Source: a virus. From it: a stretch of 45,338 nt of DNA. Each line of letters begins with the position of its first letter. Position 1 is the stretch's first letter. The stretch lies in IMG/VR virus record IMGVR_UViG_3300009788_000154, positions 1 through 45,338 of that record, one strand, 5' to 3'. A program made the translations under genes and the position numbers. The notes beneath the pieces were generated by a model. It made no database searches, had not been told where the DNA came from, and worked only from the letters and a program-made list of their open reading frames with translations. Below, piece by piece: positions 6,733-12,676 of the stretch.

Positions 6733-6812
6733 AAAAGCCCCGCCATAACCGCAATGTTGGCACTACTGGCAAGTAGAGGTTTGTCCTTCAAAGCAGAAAC
6801 TTTGGGGCTTTT
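6733..6812 (-). promoter_or_regulatory. Folded 5' leader of the minus-strand block (three-way junction)
   Basis: A 9-bp closing helix pairs 6733-6741 with 6804-6812. Inside it 6747-6750 pairs with 6778-6781 around a 5-bp hairpin (6763-6767/6772-6776, 4-base loop), and AAAG (6790-6793) pairs with CTTT (6800-6803). On the minus strand it ends GGGGCTTTTATTT directly before the SD of the gene at 6715, as in an attenuator. On the plus strand it also ends in a T-rich tail, so a bidirectional terminator is the alternative. The bases 6813-6982 beyond it are AT-rich and hold only a possible minus-strand -10 (TATAAT, complement at 6911-6916) without a good -35. Confidence 0.45.
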
Positions 6813-6982
6813 GTTTGTCTGAATTTTACTTGCCAGCGTAATCATTATGATATTATTATCGTCTAAAAAGAAAAATAAATCCAGTAAAATATTTCTTTGA
6901 TGTTAAAATAATTATAACCCTTGCAAATTCAAAGACTTATGAGATTATTTTCCGCTAATACAATTATAAGAGAATTTTATCC

Positions 6983-7010
6983 TTGACAGTTTGTGATTTT
7001 GTGTTACTTT
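6983..7010 (+). promoter_or_regulatory. Promoter of the 7017-7371 RNA
   Basis: A perfect TTGACA (6983-6988) is followed after 16 bases by TACTTT (7005-7010), preceded by TG at 7002-7003 as in extended -10 promoters. The -10 itself is weak. The predicted start is near 7017, just before the first RNA hairpin. Confidence 0.55.
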
Positions 7011-7016
7011 GTGATT

Positions 7017-7371
7017 ATATCCTCGGCTAATTACGGTTAGTCGAGCATACCTTAATATCAGGATAGCCGATTTGATGAAAGGTGCTGCTGAGTCGCGACC
7101 GATGACAGTATAATTGGTACTCACGACATAGGCCATTGCGTTGGTTCCGGACTGGCACATTCAGAAAATACTGTTATCAGTGGCAGCACCAAATATTGAT
7201 AGAGACTGGCCACGTAGTGTTAGGAAACCAACGCCAATGCGTCGCCAGTACAAATACGAACATATTAGCACACAGGGAAGGAATTGAGGCTGATATGATA
7301 AAAGATAATATCGTTTATAAAGCGGTTAAGGACAGACTCGAATTAACTATTCTGTCCTTGCCGCTTTTTTT
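7017..7371 (+). ncRNA. Stand-alone structured RNA gene with loop-loop pairing, class unknown
   Basis: About 355 nt between a promoter and a strong terminator, with no convincing ORF. Helices read from the sequence: 7022-7030/7037-7045 (9 bp, one GU); 7081-7088/7183-7190 (8 bp); 7101-7111/7168-7178 (11 bp, one GU), nested inside the last; 7205-7214/7240-7249 (9 bp, one mismatch). The loop of the 11-bp hairpin (7134-7148) and the loop of the last hairpin (7223-7239) are complementary over 15 bp with two single-base bulges, so the molecule can form a loop-loop pseudoknot, switch between two states, or dimerise. No tRNA-like acceptor end is seen, so it is not tmRNA, and I recognise no known family. 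Confidence 0.7.
7319..7371 (+). terminator. Strong intrinsic terminator
   Basis: AAAGCGG (7319-7325) and AAGGACAG (7328-7335) pair with CTGTCCTT (7352-7359) and CCGCTTT (7361-7367), a 15-bp stem with a small internal loop. A run of seven T (7365-7371) follows. It ends the RNA gene. Confidence 0.9.
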
Positions 7372-7398
7372 ATTGGCTGAAAATGAGGGATTCCGTTA

Positions 7399-7575
7399 GT
7401 GAGTAAGCCATTACATAGAATAGTTAGATTTGAGTCGGGGGCAACGCTTGACGACTTTGCGTCCCCAAAACCATTTATCTTGCCAAGTGAGGATAAATGG
7501 GAACGCTGTCTTAAAAGCGCGGGAGATTGTAATGCGGGCAGCCTACAATCATTTGACCGTCCACTTGGTCGCTAA
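7399..7575 (+). CDS. 58-residue hypothetical protein (GTG start)
   Basis: A GTG at 7399 preceded by GAGGGA (7385-7390) opens a 58-codon frame beginning MSKPLHRIVRFESGATLDDF and containing PKPFILPSEDKWERCLKSAG. This reads as a normal globular sequence, unlike the overlapping longer frame at 7430-7684. It is the first gene after the RNA terminator. Function unknown. The bases 7576-7697 downstream hold a short hairpin (GAGCGA/TCGCTC) and no gene. Confidence 0.55.
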   Translation: MSKPLHRIVRFESGATLDDFASPKPFILPSEDKWERCLKSAGDCNAGSLQSFDRPLGR

Positions 7576-7697
7576 AGTCCTAAAACGGCTCTGGCTAAAG
7601 GGGCAACTATTTATTAGACTCAAAAATGCCTATTTGTTTAGTTGTGAGCGATCGTTAAAAGTCGCTCTCTATCCCTACGGATAACACAGGGGCAACT

Positions 7698-7925
7698 ATG
7701 AGTATATTAAACAAACAATGTTTACAGAAACCAAAAGCGCAAACATACACAAGAAGCAAGGTATTTTACCGTCCTCATATGATAGTGAAGTCAGCGCCAA
7801 TACGACAAGGATGTTATACTCAATTTGGGACTGAGTTAAAAGTGGCCAAAGAAAGCGGAAGGAAATTGAGGGAATGGTTAAAAATAGAAGAACAGGCGAT
7901 AGAGCGTAAATTTGAGCTAATATAA
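7698..7925 (+). CDS. Small basic hypothetical protein
   Basis: 75 residues, ATG behind AGGGGCAACT. Basic throughout, with a C-terminal helix (KVAKESGRKLREWLKIEEQA). It might bind nucleic acid, but no domain is recognised. Confidence 0.55.
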   Translation: MSILNKQCLQKPKAQTYTRSKVFYRPHMIVKSAPIRQGCYTQFGTELKVAKESGRKLREWLKIEEQAIERKFELI

Positions 7926-7945
7926 CATATCCAAGGTGTAAGAAT

Positions 7946-8041
7946 ATGAGCAGAAGAAGGATAAAAAATAAGAAATCAAAAACTTATCGTAATCCACGTT
8001 TATTCCACAAGAGACAGAATTATAGGATTTTATGGGATTGA
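7946..8041 (+). CDS. 31-residue basic peptide
   Basis: ATG at 7946 follows AAGGTGTAAG at good spacing. The peptide starts MSRRRIKNKKSKTYRNPRLF and is one third Lys/Arg. The gene is plausible because of the ribosome binding site and the dense small-gene context, but it is too short to prove. Confidence 0.4.
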   Translation: MSRRRIKNKKSKTYRNPRLFHKRQNYRILWD

Positions 8042-8128
8042 CAGCATAAGACCATATTGTTGACATCAACAAAAAGGTCAAATGGATTTTTGGCTCAAAA
8101 AGAGGGCTGACAGCATAAAGGCAGAGAA

Positions 8129-8317
8129 ATGACATTTAACCCGCAATTTCAAAGAACAGCGCCAGAGAGAAAAGATGTGAATTGTCAGGTAATTCACAAT
8201 AGGCTCCCTGACCACAATGCGAGGCTTCAGGCTCACGCTGATAGAGTACATCGGGAACACTTTGCCAAAAAGGGCTGCCAGTGCGATATTTGCTTAGGTT
8301 TTACGCCAAAGGGGTAA
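8129..8317 (+). CDS. Small Cys/His-containing protein
   Basis: 62 residues with AGGCAGAG before the ATG. A helical His-rich middle (NRLPDHNARLQAHADRVHRE) is followed by GCQCDICLG, so one metal site made of C and H residues is possible. Not recognised as a family. Its stop is adjacent to the next small membrane gene. Confidence 0.55.
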   Translation: MTFNPQFQRTAPERKDVNCQVIHNRLPDHNARLQAHADRVHREHFAKKGCQCDICLGFTPKG

Positions 8318-8318
8318 A

Positions 8319-8435
8319 ATGAAGTATATTGTCGTACTATGCGTATTTATTCTTTATAAAGTCATAACGTGGTCAGTATTTGGTATTATTGATGATATAA
8401 AGGAATTAAGGCGTATAAATGACGGAACTAACTGA
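8319..8435 (+). CDS. 38-residue single-span membrane protein
   Basis: ATG at 8319 lies just after AAGGGGTAA. The N-terminal half (MKYIVVLCVFILYKVITW) is a clear transmembrane segment and the tail is polar (DDIKELRRINDGTN). It overlaps the next gene by 17 bases. Tiny membrane proteins like this are frequent in phages; a role in membrane perturbation or exclusion is only a guess. Confidence 0.5.
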   Translation: MKYIVVLCVFILYKVITWSVFGIIDDIKELRRINDGTN

Positions 8436-8634
8436 ACAGCCAAGAAGATTTAAGCAAAACGCAAGATTTGCGGCACAGAGTATGATGATTGCCGAAATAT
8501 CCCATAGCAAGAAAATCCCAGAAGTCTGTAAAAATCTAATGATTGAGAATGTGCAAAGCCACATGCACTCATTAGGTAACGCTTTAGGTTGTATAGAATT
8601 AGCTGCTCGCAGGGCAAGTATTCACGGGGTATAA
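8419..8634 (+). CDS. Small hypothetical protein
   Basis: 71 residues, mostly helical, with several Met, Cys and His residues (SMMIAEISHSKKIPEVCKNL). The N-terminus MTELTEQP closely resembles that of the following gene (MTKPTEQP), suggesting the two arose by duplication or share a processed start. Function unknown. Confidence 0.6.
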   Translation: MTELTEQPRRFKQNARFAAQSMMIAEISHSKKIPEVCKNLMIENVQSHMHSLGNALGCIELAARRASIHGV

Positions 8635-8817
8635 ATGACTAAGCCAACTGAACAGCCAAACCAAATGATATTCGAGCAGATAGAAGGCTGTTGCGAGATG
8701 ATAGAGAAATTACTGAATCAGTTAATGCCCAAAACTACGCAAGTTGACGACTGTATAATAACTCATAAGGCCTGGCAGGACAACAACCTAAAGCACTTAA
8801 AAGGGGCTTTTGAATGA
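8635..8817 (+). CDS. Small hypothetical protein, partner of the preceding gene
   Basis: 60 residues, starting immediately after the previous stop (TAAATG). Helical, with EQIEGCCEMIEKLLNQLM in the middle. The shared MTxxTEQP start with its neighbour is the only clue to relatedness. It overlaps the next gene by four bases (ATGA). Confidence 0.55.
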   Translation: MTKPTEQPNQMIFEQIEGCCEMIEKLLNQLMPKTTQVDDCIITHKAWQDNNLKHLKGAFE

Positions 8818-8975
8818 GCAAGGGCAGAAATAAGCGTAAGGAACGCACAGAGCAGTTTAGAGAAGCCATAGCACGGCGCATAATAGCAGAACAGGCTGAT
8901 AATACTATTGAACAGCATAGATTTGATAAATTAGTTAAACAGGGCGTGATAGTTGAATGTGAGGCTTTTGAATAA
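8814..8975 (+). CDS. 53-residue charged helical protein
   Basis: ATG at 8814 overlaps the preceding TGA. The product begins MSKGRNKRKERTEQFREAIA and is almost entirely helical and charged. It lies directly upstream of the small terminase gene with no gap between its stop and that start, so it may be made with the packaging proteins. No recognised domain. Confidence 0.55.
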   Translation: MSKGRNKRKERTEQFREAIARRIIAEQADNTIEQHRFDKLVKQGVIVECEAFE

Positions 8976-9455
8976 ATGAAAGATAGACCCTTGACAAGTA
9001 AACAGCAAAGATTCTGCGAGGAGTATCAAATAGACCTAAACGCAACACAAGCAACTATAAGGGCAGGATATAAATGCAAAAACGACCACGTAGCGCAAGT
9101 TATAGGATGGGATAACTTGTTAAAGCCTGTTATAAAGAGTGAAATTATTAGGTTAAAGGCCGTTGTAAGCGAGAAAATAGGGTTGACGGCTCAATATGTA
9201 TTAGATAAGCTCAAAAAGATAGCCGAAGATACAGAATTAACACATCCTGCGGTATCTGTTAAGGCTTATGAGCTTTTAGGTAAACACAAAGGCATATTTG
9301 AACTTGACAACGAGCAGAGCCGCCCAGACGCCCGCACGTTCAATCTAACGCAGTTGACGGCTATAATAGAGGCCGACAAGGCCAAGGTTAAGGAGATAGA
9401 CGGTATTACGGGCGGCATAGCCGGGGAGTCGCTTACAGGGCAAACTGGGGGCTAA
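8976..9455 (+). CDS. terS: Terminase small subunit
   Basis: 159 residues. The N-terminus LTSKQQRFCEEYQIDLNATQ followed by ATIRAGYK is the hallmark of the Terminase_2 small-subunit family. TerS recognises the phage DNA packaging site and forms a ring that regulates the large subunit. The helix-turn-helix lies in about the first 60 residues, the oligomerisation helices around 60-105, and the tail is Gly/Thr-rich. The large subunit follows 1.4 kb downstream after several small ORFs, a G-rich tract and a terminator, rather than adjacent as is more usual. Confidence 0.92.
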   Translation: MKDRPLTSKQQRFCEEYQIDLNATQATIRAGYKCKNDHVAQVIGWDNLLKPVIKSEIIRLKAVVSEKIGLTAQYVLDKLKKIAEDTELTHPAVSVKAYELLGKHKGIFELDNEQSRPDARTFNLTQLTAIIEADKAKVKEIDGITGGIAGESLTGQTGG

Positions 9456-9467
9456 TAGGGGTATTCT

Positions 9468-9953
9468 ATGTATAAGGACAAGGATAAGCAGAGAGAGGCC
9501 AATAGAAAGGCACAAGCCAAGTTCAAGGCTAAGTCAAAAGGTATTACTGAGCAGGGTGTTACTGAACAGGGTATTACCGAGCAAGAGTTCATAAAAGAAG
9601 CGGCTAAGATATTTGATGTACCCGAACGGACGGCACAAGGCAATATCAGAGTAAGCAAGCCAGGCGATATTGACTACGAGCCGCAAGGCGTGACGACACA
9701 AGATGGCTATTACCAAAAGGTCAATCAGGTTGCTAAGTCGCCCAAGCGAGGCAAGGACATCAAATGCTTCGCAGACTTGCCGCCGGATGTACAGACTACC
9801 ATAGACAGAATGAGCATAAATAAAGACGGTACGATAAATCAGACAGTCAAGGCCAAACGCACAACCGCAGCTATTAAGTACCAGCACCTATACCCAGGCA
9901 GATACTACTCGACAGGTGCAGCCCTTAATATGAGTGTGTTCAAAAAAAGGTAA
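9468..9953 (+). CDS. Terminase-neighbour phage protein with GITEQ repeats
   Basis: 161 residues. It begins MYKDKDKQREANRKAQAKFK, a pattern I recognise from small phage proteins encoded next to terminase small subunits. Residues 25-39 are three tandem GxTEQ units. Residues 40-57 (EFIKEAAKIFDVPERTAQGN) look like a DNA-binding helix-turn-helix. A role in packaging or DNA recognition is inferred only from position. Its stop codon is followed at once by the G-rich tract at 9954. Confidence 0.75.
   Translation: MYKDKDKQREANRKAQAKFKAKSKGITEQGVTEQGITEQEFIKEAAKIFDVPERTAQGNIRVSKPGDIDYEPQGVTTQDGYYQKVNQVAKSPKRGKDIKCFADLPPDVQTTIDRMSINKDGTINQTVKAKRTTAAIKYQHLYPGRYYSTGAALNMSVFKKR
9540..9584 (+). repeat. Three 15-bp tandem repeats encoding GITEQ/GVTEQ
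   Basis: Units begin at 9540, 9555 and 9570 (consensus GGTRTTACYGARCAR). They differ at synonymous positions and one Ile/Val change, so the duplication is not recent. They form a short repeat between the basic N-terminus and the predicted DNA-binding part of the protein. Confidence 0.8.
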
Positions 9954-9990
9954 GGGGGGGGCCTGGGGGGTGGTCGGGGGGCTGTGGGTG
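9954..9990 (+). other. G-quadruplex-type G-rich tract
   Basis: G runs of 8, 6, 6 and 3 (9954-9961, 9965-9970, 9976-9981, 9986-9988) are separated by 3, 5 and 4 bases. This satisfies the canonical four-run quadruplex pattern. It starts at the base after the stop codon of the preceding gene, in a genome that is otherwise AT-rich. Confidence 0.75.
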
Positions 9991-10050
9991 GTAGTAGGTA
10001 GTACTGTATTATAAACGATTTGGTGTTATTTTTGAGTTATTGTAAAGTAT

Positions 10051-10365
10051 CACCAAGGCAGATAGGCAGAAAGTAGGCAGATATGATAGTTAGAATTTTG
10101 AATGACAAGGAAGACACGGACAGGTTTTATGATTGCAGGAATAGTTGTGTCCACAAAACAAATCGGGTGGGCGGCGACGAAGATGAGTTTTCTCTAATAT
10201 TTGAGTTTACAGTAGGTGATTCTATTGAAGTGGTGCTCGGAAAAGGGGATAAGATTTATTACATGAACGATAGCGGCAAAACGGTGCATGCCGATTGCAA
10301 GGCACGGAACATTATTGACGATAGTAAGAGTTAAGTAGCTAAAAGCCAAGTTATCTGCCTTGGTG
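10051..10365. repeat. 14-bp perfect inverted repeat flanking a small gene
   Basis: CACCAAGGCAGATA at 10051-10064 is exactly complementary to TATCTGCCTTGGTG at 10352-10365. The two arms enclose the single ORF 10083-10334. The left arm can also pair with TTGGTG at 10019-10024, and the right arm forms part of a terminator-like hairpin, so alternative folds exist. Confidence 0.7.
10083..10334 (+). CDS. Hypothetical protein inside the inverted repeat
   Basis: 83 residues. Strand-rich and acidic (FSLIFEFTVGDSIEVVLGKG), with Cys residues in two places (DCRNSCVHK, HADCKARN). No recognised family. The ribosome binding region is only AGGCAGAT. It is the only gene enclosed by the 14-bp inverted repeat. 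Confidence 0.55.
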   Translation: MIVRILNDKEDTDRFYDCRNSCVHKTNRVGGDEDEFSLIFEFTVGDSIEVVLGKGDKIYYMNDSGKTVHADCKARNIIDDSKS

Positions 10366-10371
10366 TTTTTT
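10345..10371 (+). terminator. Weak terminator-like hairpin
   Basis: GCCAAG (10345-10350) pairs with CTTGGT (10359-10364) over an 8-base loop and is followed by G and six T (10366-10371). The stem is only 6 bp with one GU pair. The 3' arm is shared with the 14-bp inverted repeat, so a long-range fold would disrupt it. Confidence 0.35.
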
Positions 10372-10382
10372 AGGGACGAAGT

Positions 10383-10529
10383 ATGAGTTATGAGATAGAA
10401 TCAGCCACAACCAATAAACCGACAAGGATTAAGTGTGAGGTTTTAGTAGTTTCATTGACAGATAAAACAGGCAAATGGAATAATGAAGCGGCGAAATGGT
10501 TCGCCAAGCCACAGGAGAATAGAAAATAG
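10383..10529 (+). CDS. 48-residue hypothetical protein
   Basis: ATG at 10383 follows AGGGACGAAG. The product begins MSYEIESATTNKPTRIKCEV and contains VVSLTDKTGKWNNEAAKWFA. Small phage proteins with a TGKWN..AAKWF pattern are familiar, but I cannot name a function. It sits in the cluster of tiny genes between the two terminase subunits. Confidence 0.5.
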   Translation: MSYEIESATTNKPTRIKCEVLVVSLTDKTGKWNNEAAKWFAKPQENRK

Positions 10530-10564
10530 TAAGATTAAACGTTAAATATCCTTGTGGTAAAAAA

Positions 10565-10753
10565 GTGGTTTGTGGCGGAGTCGAAGGAATGGTAACTGCT
10601 ATATTCATAAGGGGTAAGGGTAGAACTTATGAGTTTAGTTATACAACTACCGAGGGCGACCCCAAAAGCGTTACTGCTGAGGAATTTGAATTGAAGCCCG
10701 TAAAGCCAAATCAAATAGGTTTTAGGAATCCCGTAACCATCGGTAAGGAATAG
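10565..10753 (+). CDS. Small hypothetical protein with uncertain start
   Basis: 62 residues from a GTG at 10565. The frame stays open upstream to 10523 and would add VRLNVKYPCGKKV, which looks like genuine protein, but no ATG, GTG or TTG is available there. Only ATA (10526) stands at good distance from the AGGAG at 10513-10517. An ATG at 10589 is a third option. The body (GGVEGMVTAIFIRGKGRTYE) reads like a small beta-barrel protein seen in phages. A terminator follows at 10762. Confidence 0.55.
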   Translation: MVCGGVEGMVTAIFIRGKGRTYEFSYTTTEGDPKSVTAEEFELKPVKPNQIGFRNPVTIGKE

Positions 10754-10761
10754 AATTGGGA

Positions 10762-10804
10762 AGGGCGGATATTTAGGCCGAACCCGTATCTGCCCTAATT
10801 TTTT
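10762..10804 (+). terminator. Intrinsic terminator before the late operon
   Basis: AGGGCGGATA (10762-10771) pairs with TATCTGCCCT (10787-10796), 10 bp with one GU, followed by AA and six T (10799-10804). It separates the small-gene block from the terminase-led late operon. Confidence 0.85.
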
Positions 10805-10818
10805 GAGAAGGAGTAACT

Positions 10819-10836
10819 ATGGTAGAATTTAGGTGA
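10819..10836 (+). promoter_or_regulatory. Leader minicistron (MVEFR) before terminase
   Basis: GAGAAGGAG (10805-10813) is ideally placed for the ATG at 10819, but that frame is only MVEFR followed by TGA (10834-10836). The large terminase starts 10 bases later at an ATG with no ribosome binding site. Reinitiation coupling is one reading; a one-base indel separating an original start from the gene is the other. Confidence 0.4.
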
Positions 10837-10846
10837 ATTTCCTCTT

Positions 10847-12586
10847 ATGGGGGCAGAACAAACATTTTCGATGCGTGAGATTAGCGGTGCCTTGGGTTTT
10901 CCCCAATGGTCGGCTATGAACCTCACAATTATCAATATGCAGGGCAAGTACCAGCTTTTGGACTTGAATATAGCTCAAAAGATAGTTCATTCCAAGTTGG
11001 AGCTTCAGCGCAAGGCCGGTCTTCCCATGCGGGTCATCATATTGAAGGCTCGTCGCGAGGGGGTCAGTACCTATGTCGAGGGACGATTTTTCCGCGAAAT
11101 AAACCGCCTTGCCCTTCGCTTTGCCTGTGTGTGTAGTGCTGATGTTGCTGCTACCCAAAAGGTCTTTAGTATGGCCAAGCTCTTTCAAGAGAAGATGCCG
11201 GACGATATAAAGTTAGAGGAGAGATTTTCAAACCGCAACGAGATAGTTTATGCTGGCGACCATCGCTCTTCCTTTTTGCTCCAGACGGCTGGCAAAGAGG
11301 TCTTGGGTCGAGGTGGATTGACTCATTATCTTCACGCCACAGAGTTCGCTTTCTGGCAGAAGGCCAAGGAGCAGTTCGCTGGTGCCGCCCAGGAGGTTCC
11401 CGATGACCCTGAGACCATCATAGCATTGGAGAGTACCGCTAATGGGGTGGGGGGGGCTTTTTATGATATGTATGACCAGGCGGTAGGGGACTGGCGATTA
11501 ACGAAGGACTTGAACAATTACATTCCCATTTTTTTGCCGTGGTTTATTTTTCCGGCATATTCCAAGCCGGTTCCGGCGGGTTTCGAGTTGGATGCCGAGG
11601 AGAAATCTATTCGGGACGATTTTTCTTTATCTTTGGAACAGATGTACTGGCGACGGTGGGCTATTAAGAACAAATGTCAGAGTGATATAAATCTCTTCAG
11701 GCAGGAATATCCATCGACTTGGATAGAGGCTTTTCAGGCGTCCGGCAATCCGGTCTTCACAAATTTTATGATTTCGTTTCAGAATGCAAATGCCACTAAA
11801 GAGCCGAGGTACTGCATATTTACCAAGAAGGGAATCGAGGATGTAGATAGGAAGTTCAACTGTTGGCAGATAAGGACTTTACCAAGGAGCGACCATCAAT
11901 ATTGTATGGGCATAGACACTATGGAAGGTCGTCTGTCGGATGTTCAAGACCCTAAAAGTAAACTCGACTGTGATGCTGCAACTATAATGGACAGAACAAC
12001 CGACCCTGCCGAGTATGTAGCTATATATCACGGCAGGGGCAGTCAGGATGACTTGGCCGACCAGTGCCTTTTGGCCGCCGAGAGATATAATGACCTGTGG
12101 CTGGCGCCTGAGATTCCCAATTCAATGGTACTCCTTAAGAGGTTCAAGGAAATCGGATACCAGAACATTTATAACAGGCAAGTCCACGATGAGCAGCTTG
12201 AGGCCAAGGATTCCGAGAACCTTGGTTGGCGCACTACGATGATTACCAGAAAGTTCCTTGTGGACGATTTTATAACTGCGATGAGGAACCAGGATTTGTT
12301 GGTGGGTTTTCAAAGTATCGTCAATGAGATGCGGACTTTCATTAAAGATAAGACGGGCAAACCTATCCACCAATCAGGCAAGTACGATGACCTCTTGATT
12401 TCTGGTATGATCGCCCTTCAAGTCCACCTGAGATGTCCCTTGAACCCCCAACCGTATCCTGATTCGCATACTTCTCTTTATGAGGACAAGAGGGAGAAAG
12501 AAGACAAGTTATGTTTTTCCGGTGTCGTTGATACCGGAATGGAAGATGAAAGCGACGATGAATTTTACGAGACACATACAAGTTGA
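10847..12586 (+). CDS. terL: Terminase large subunit
   Basis: 579 residues: the packaging motor that cuts concatemeric phage DNA and pumps it into the prohead through the portal. The ATPase domain shows a Walker A-like segment at 67-74 (KARREGVS), a Walker B-like segment at 161-166 (YLHATE) and a coupling motif around 195-200 (ESTANG). The nuclease domain has acidic residues at D357 (GIDTMEGR), E422 and D514/D515 (KYDDLL), as in RNase H-fold terminases. Length is typical. The start lacks its own ribosome binding site and lies behind the MVEFR minicistron. It opens the late operon. Confidence 0.93.
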   Translation: MGAEQTFSMREISGALGFPQWSAMNLTIINMQGKYQLLDLNIAQKIVHSKLELQRKAGLPMRVIILKARREGVSTYVEGRFFREINRLALRFACVCSADVAATQKVFSMAKLFQEKMPDDIKLEERFSNRNEIVYAGDHRSSFLLQTAGKEVLGRGGLTHYLHATEFAFWQKAKEQFAGAAQEVPDDPETIIALESTANGVGGAFYDMYDQAVGDWRLTKDLNNYIPIFLPWFIFPAYSKPVPAGFELDAEEKSIRDDFSLSLEQMYWRRWAIKNKCQSDINLFRQEYPSTWIEAFQASGNPVFTNFMISFQNANATKEPRYCIFTKKGIEDVDRKFNCWQIRTLPRSDHQYCMGIDTMEGRLSDVQDPKSKLDCDAATIMDRTTDPAEYVAIYHGRGSQDDLADQCLLAAERYNDLWLAPEIPNSMVLLKRFKEIGYQNIYNRQVHDEQLEAKDSENLGWRTTMITRKFLVDDFITAMRNQDLLVGFQSIVNEMRTFIKDKTGKPIHQSGKYDDLLISGMIALQVHLRCPLNPQPYPDSHTSLYEDKREKEDKLCFSGVVDTGMEDESDDEFYETHTS

Positions 12587-12598
12587 GAAGGAGAAATT

Positions 12599-12652
12599 AT
12601 GGAATTTGTTATAAGAGCAATTAGAAGATATGAGAATGATAACTTTTCATAA
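12599..12652 (+). CDS. 17-residue peptide ORF
   Basis: ATG at 12599 stands six bases after GAGAAGGAG and opens a 17-codon frame, MEFVIRAIRRYENDNFS. The ribosome binding site is as strong as those of real genes nearby. It may be a true micropeptide or a leader for the fibre gene, which has its own AAGGAG 25 bases on. Confidence 0.3.
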   Translation: MEFVIRAIRRYENDNFS

Positions 12653-12676
12653 ATTGGGAATTAAGGAGAAATAGAG

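Noticed and set aside
7017-7371. tmRNA
   Set aside because: The size and internal pairings suggested it, but no tRNA-like acceptor stem, T-loop or CCA end is present.
7136-7399. 87-residue frame overlapping the second RNA
   Set aside because: It runs through RNA helices and the terminator and lacks a ribosome binding site.
7430-7684. 84-residue frame starting MSRGQRL
   Set aside because: The overlapping frame 7399-7575 has a better start context and protein-like composition; this one is likely a shadow.
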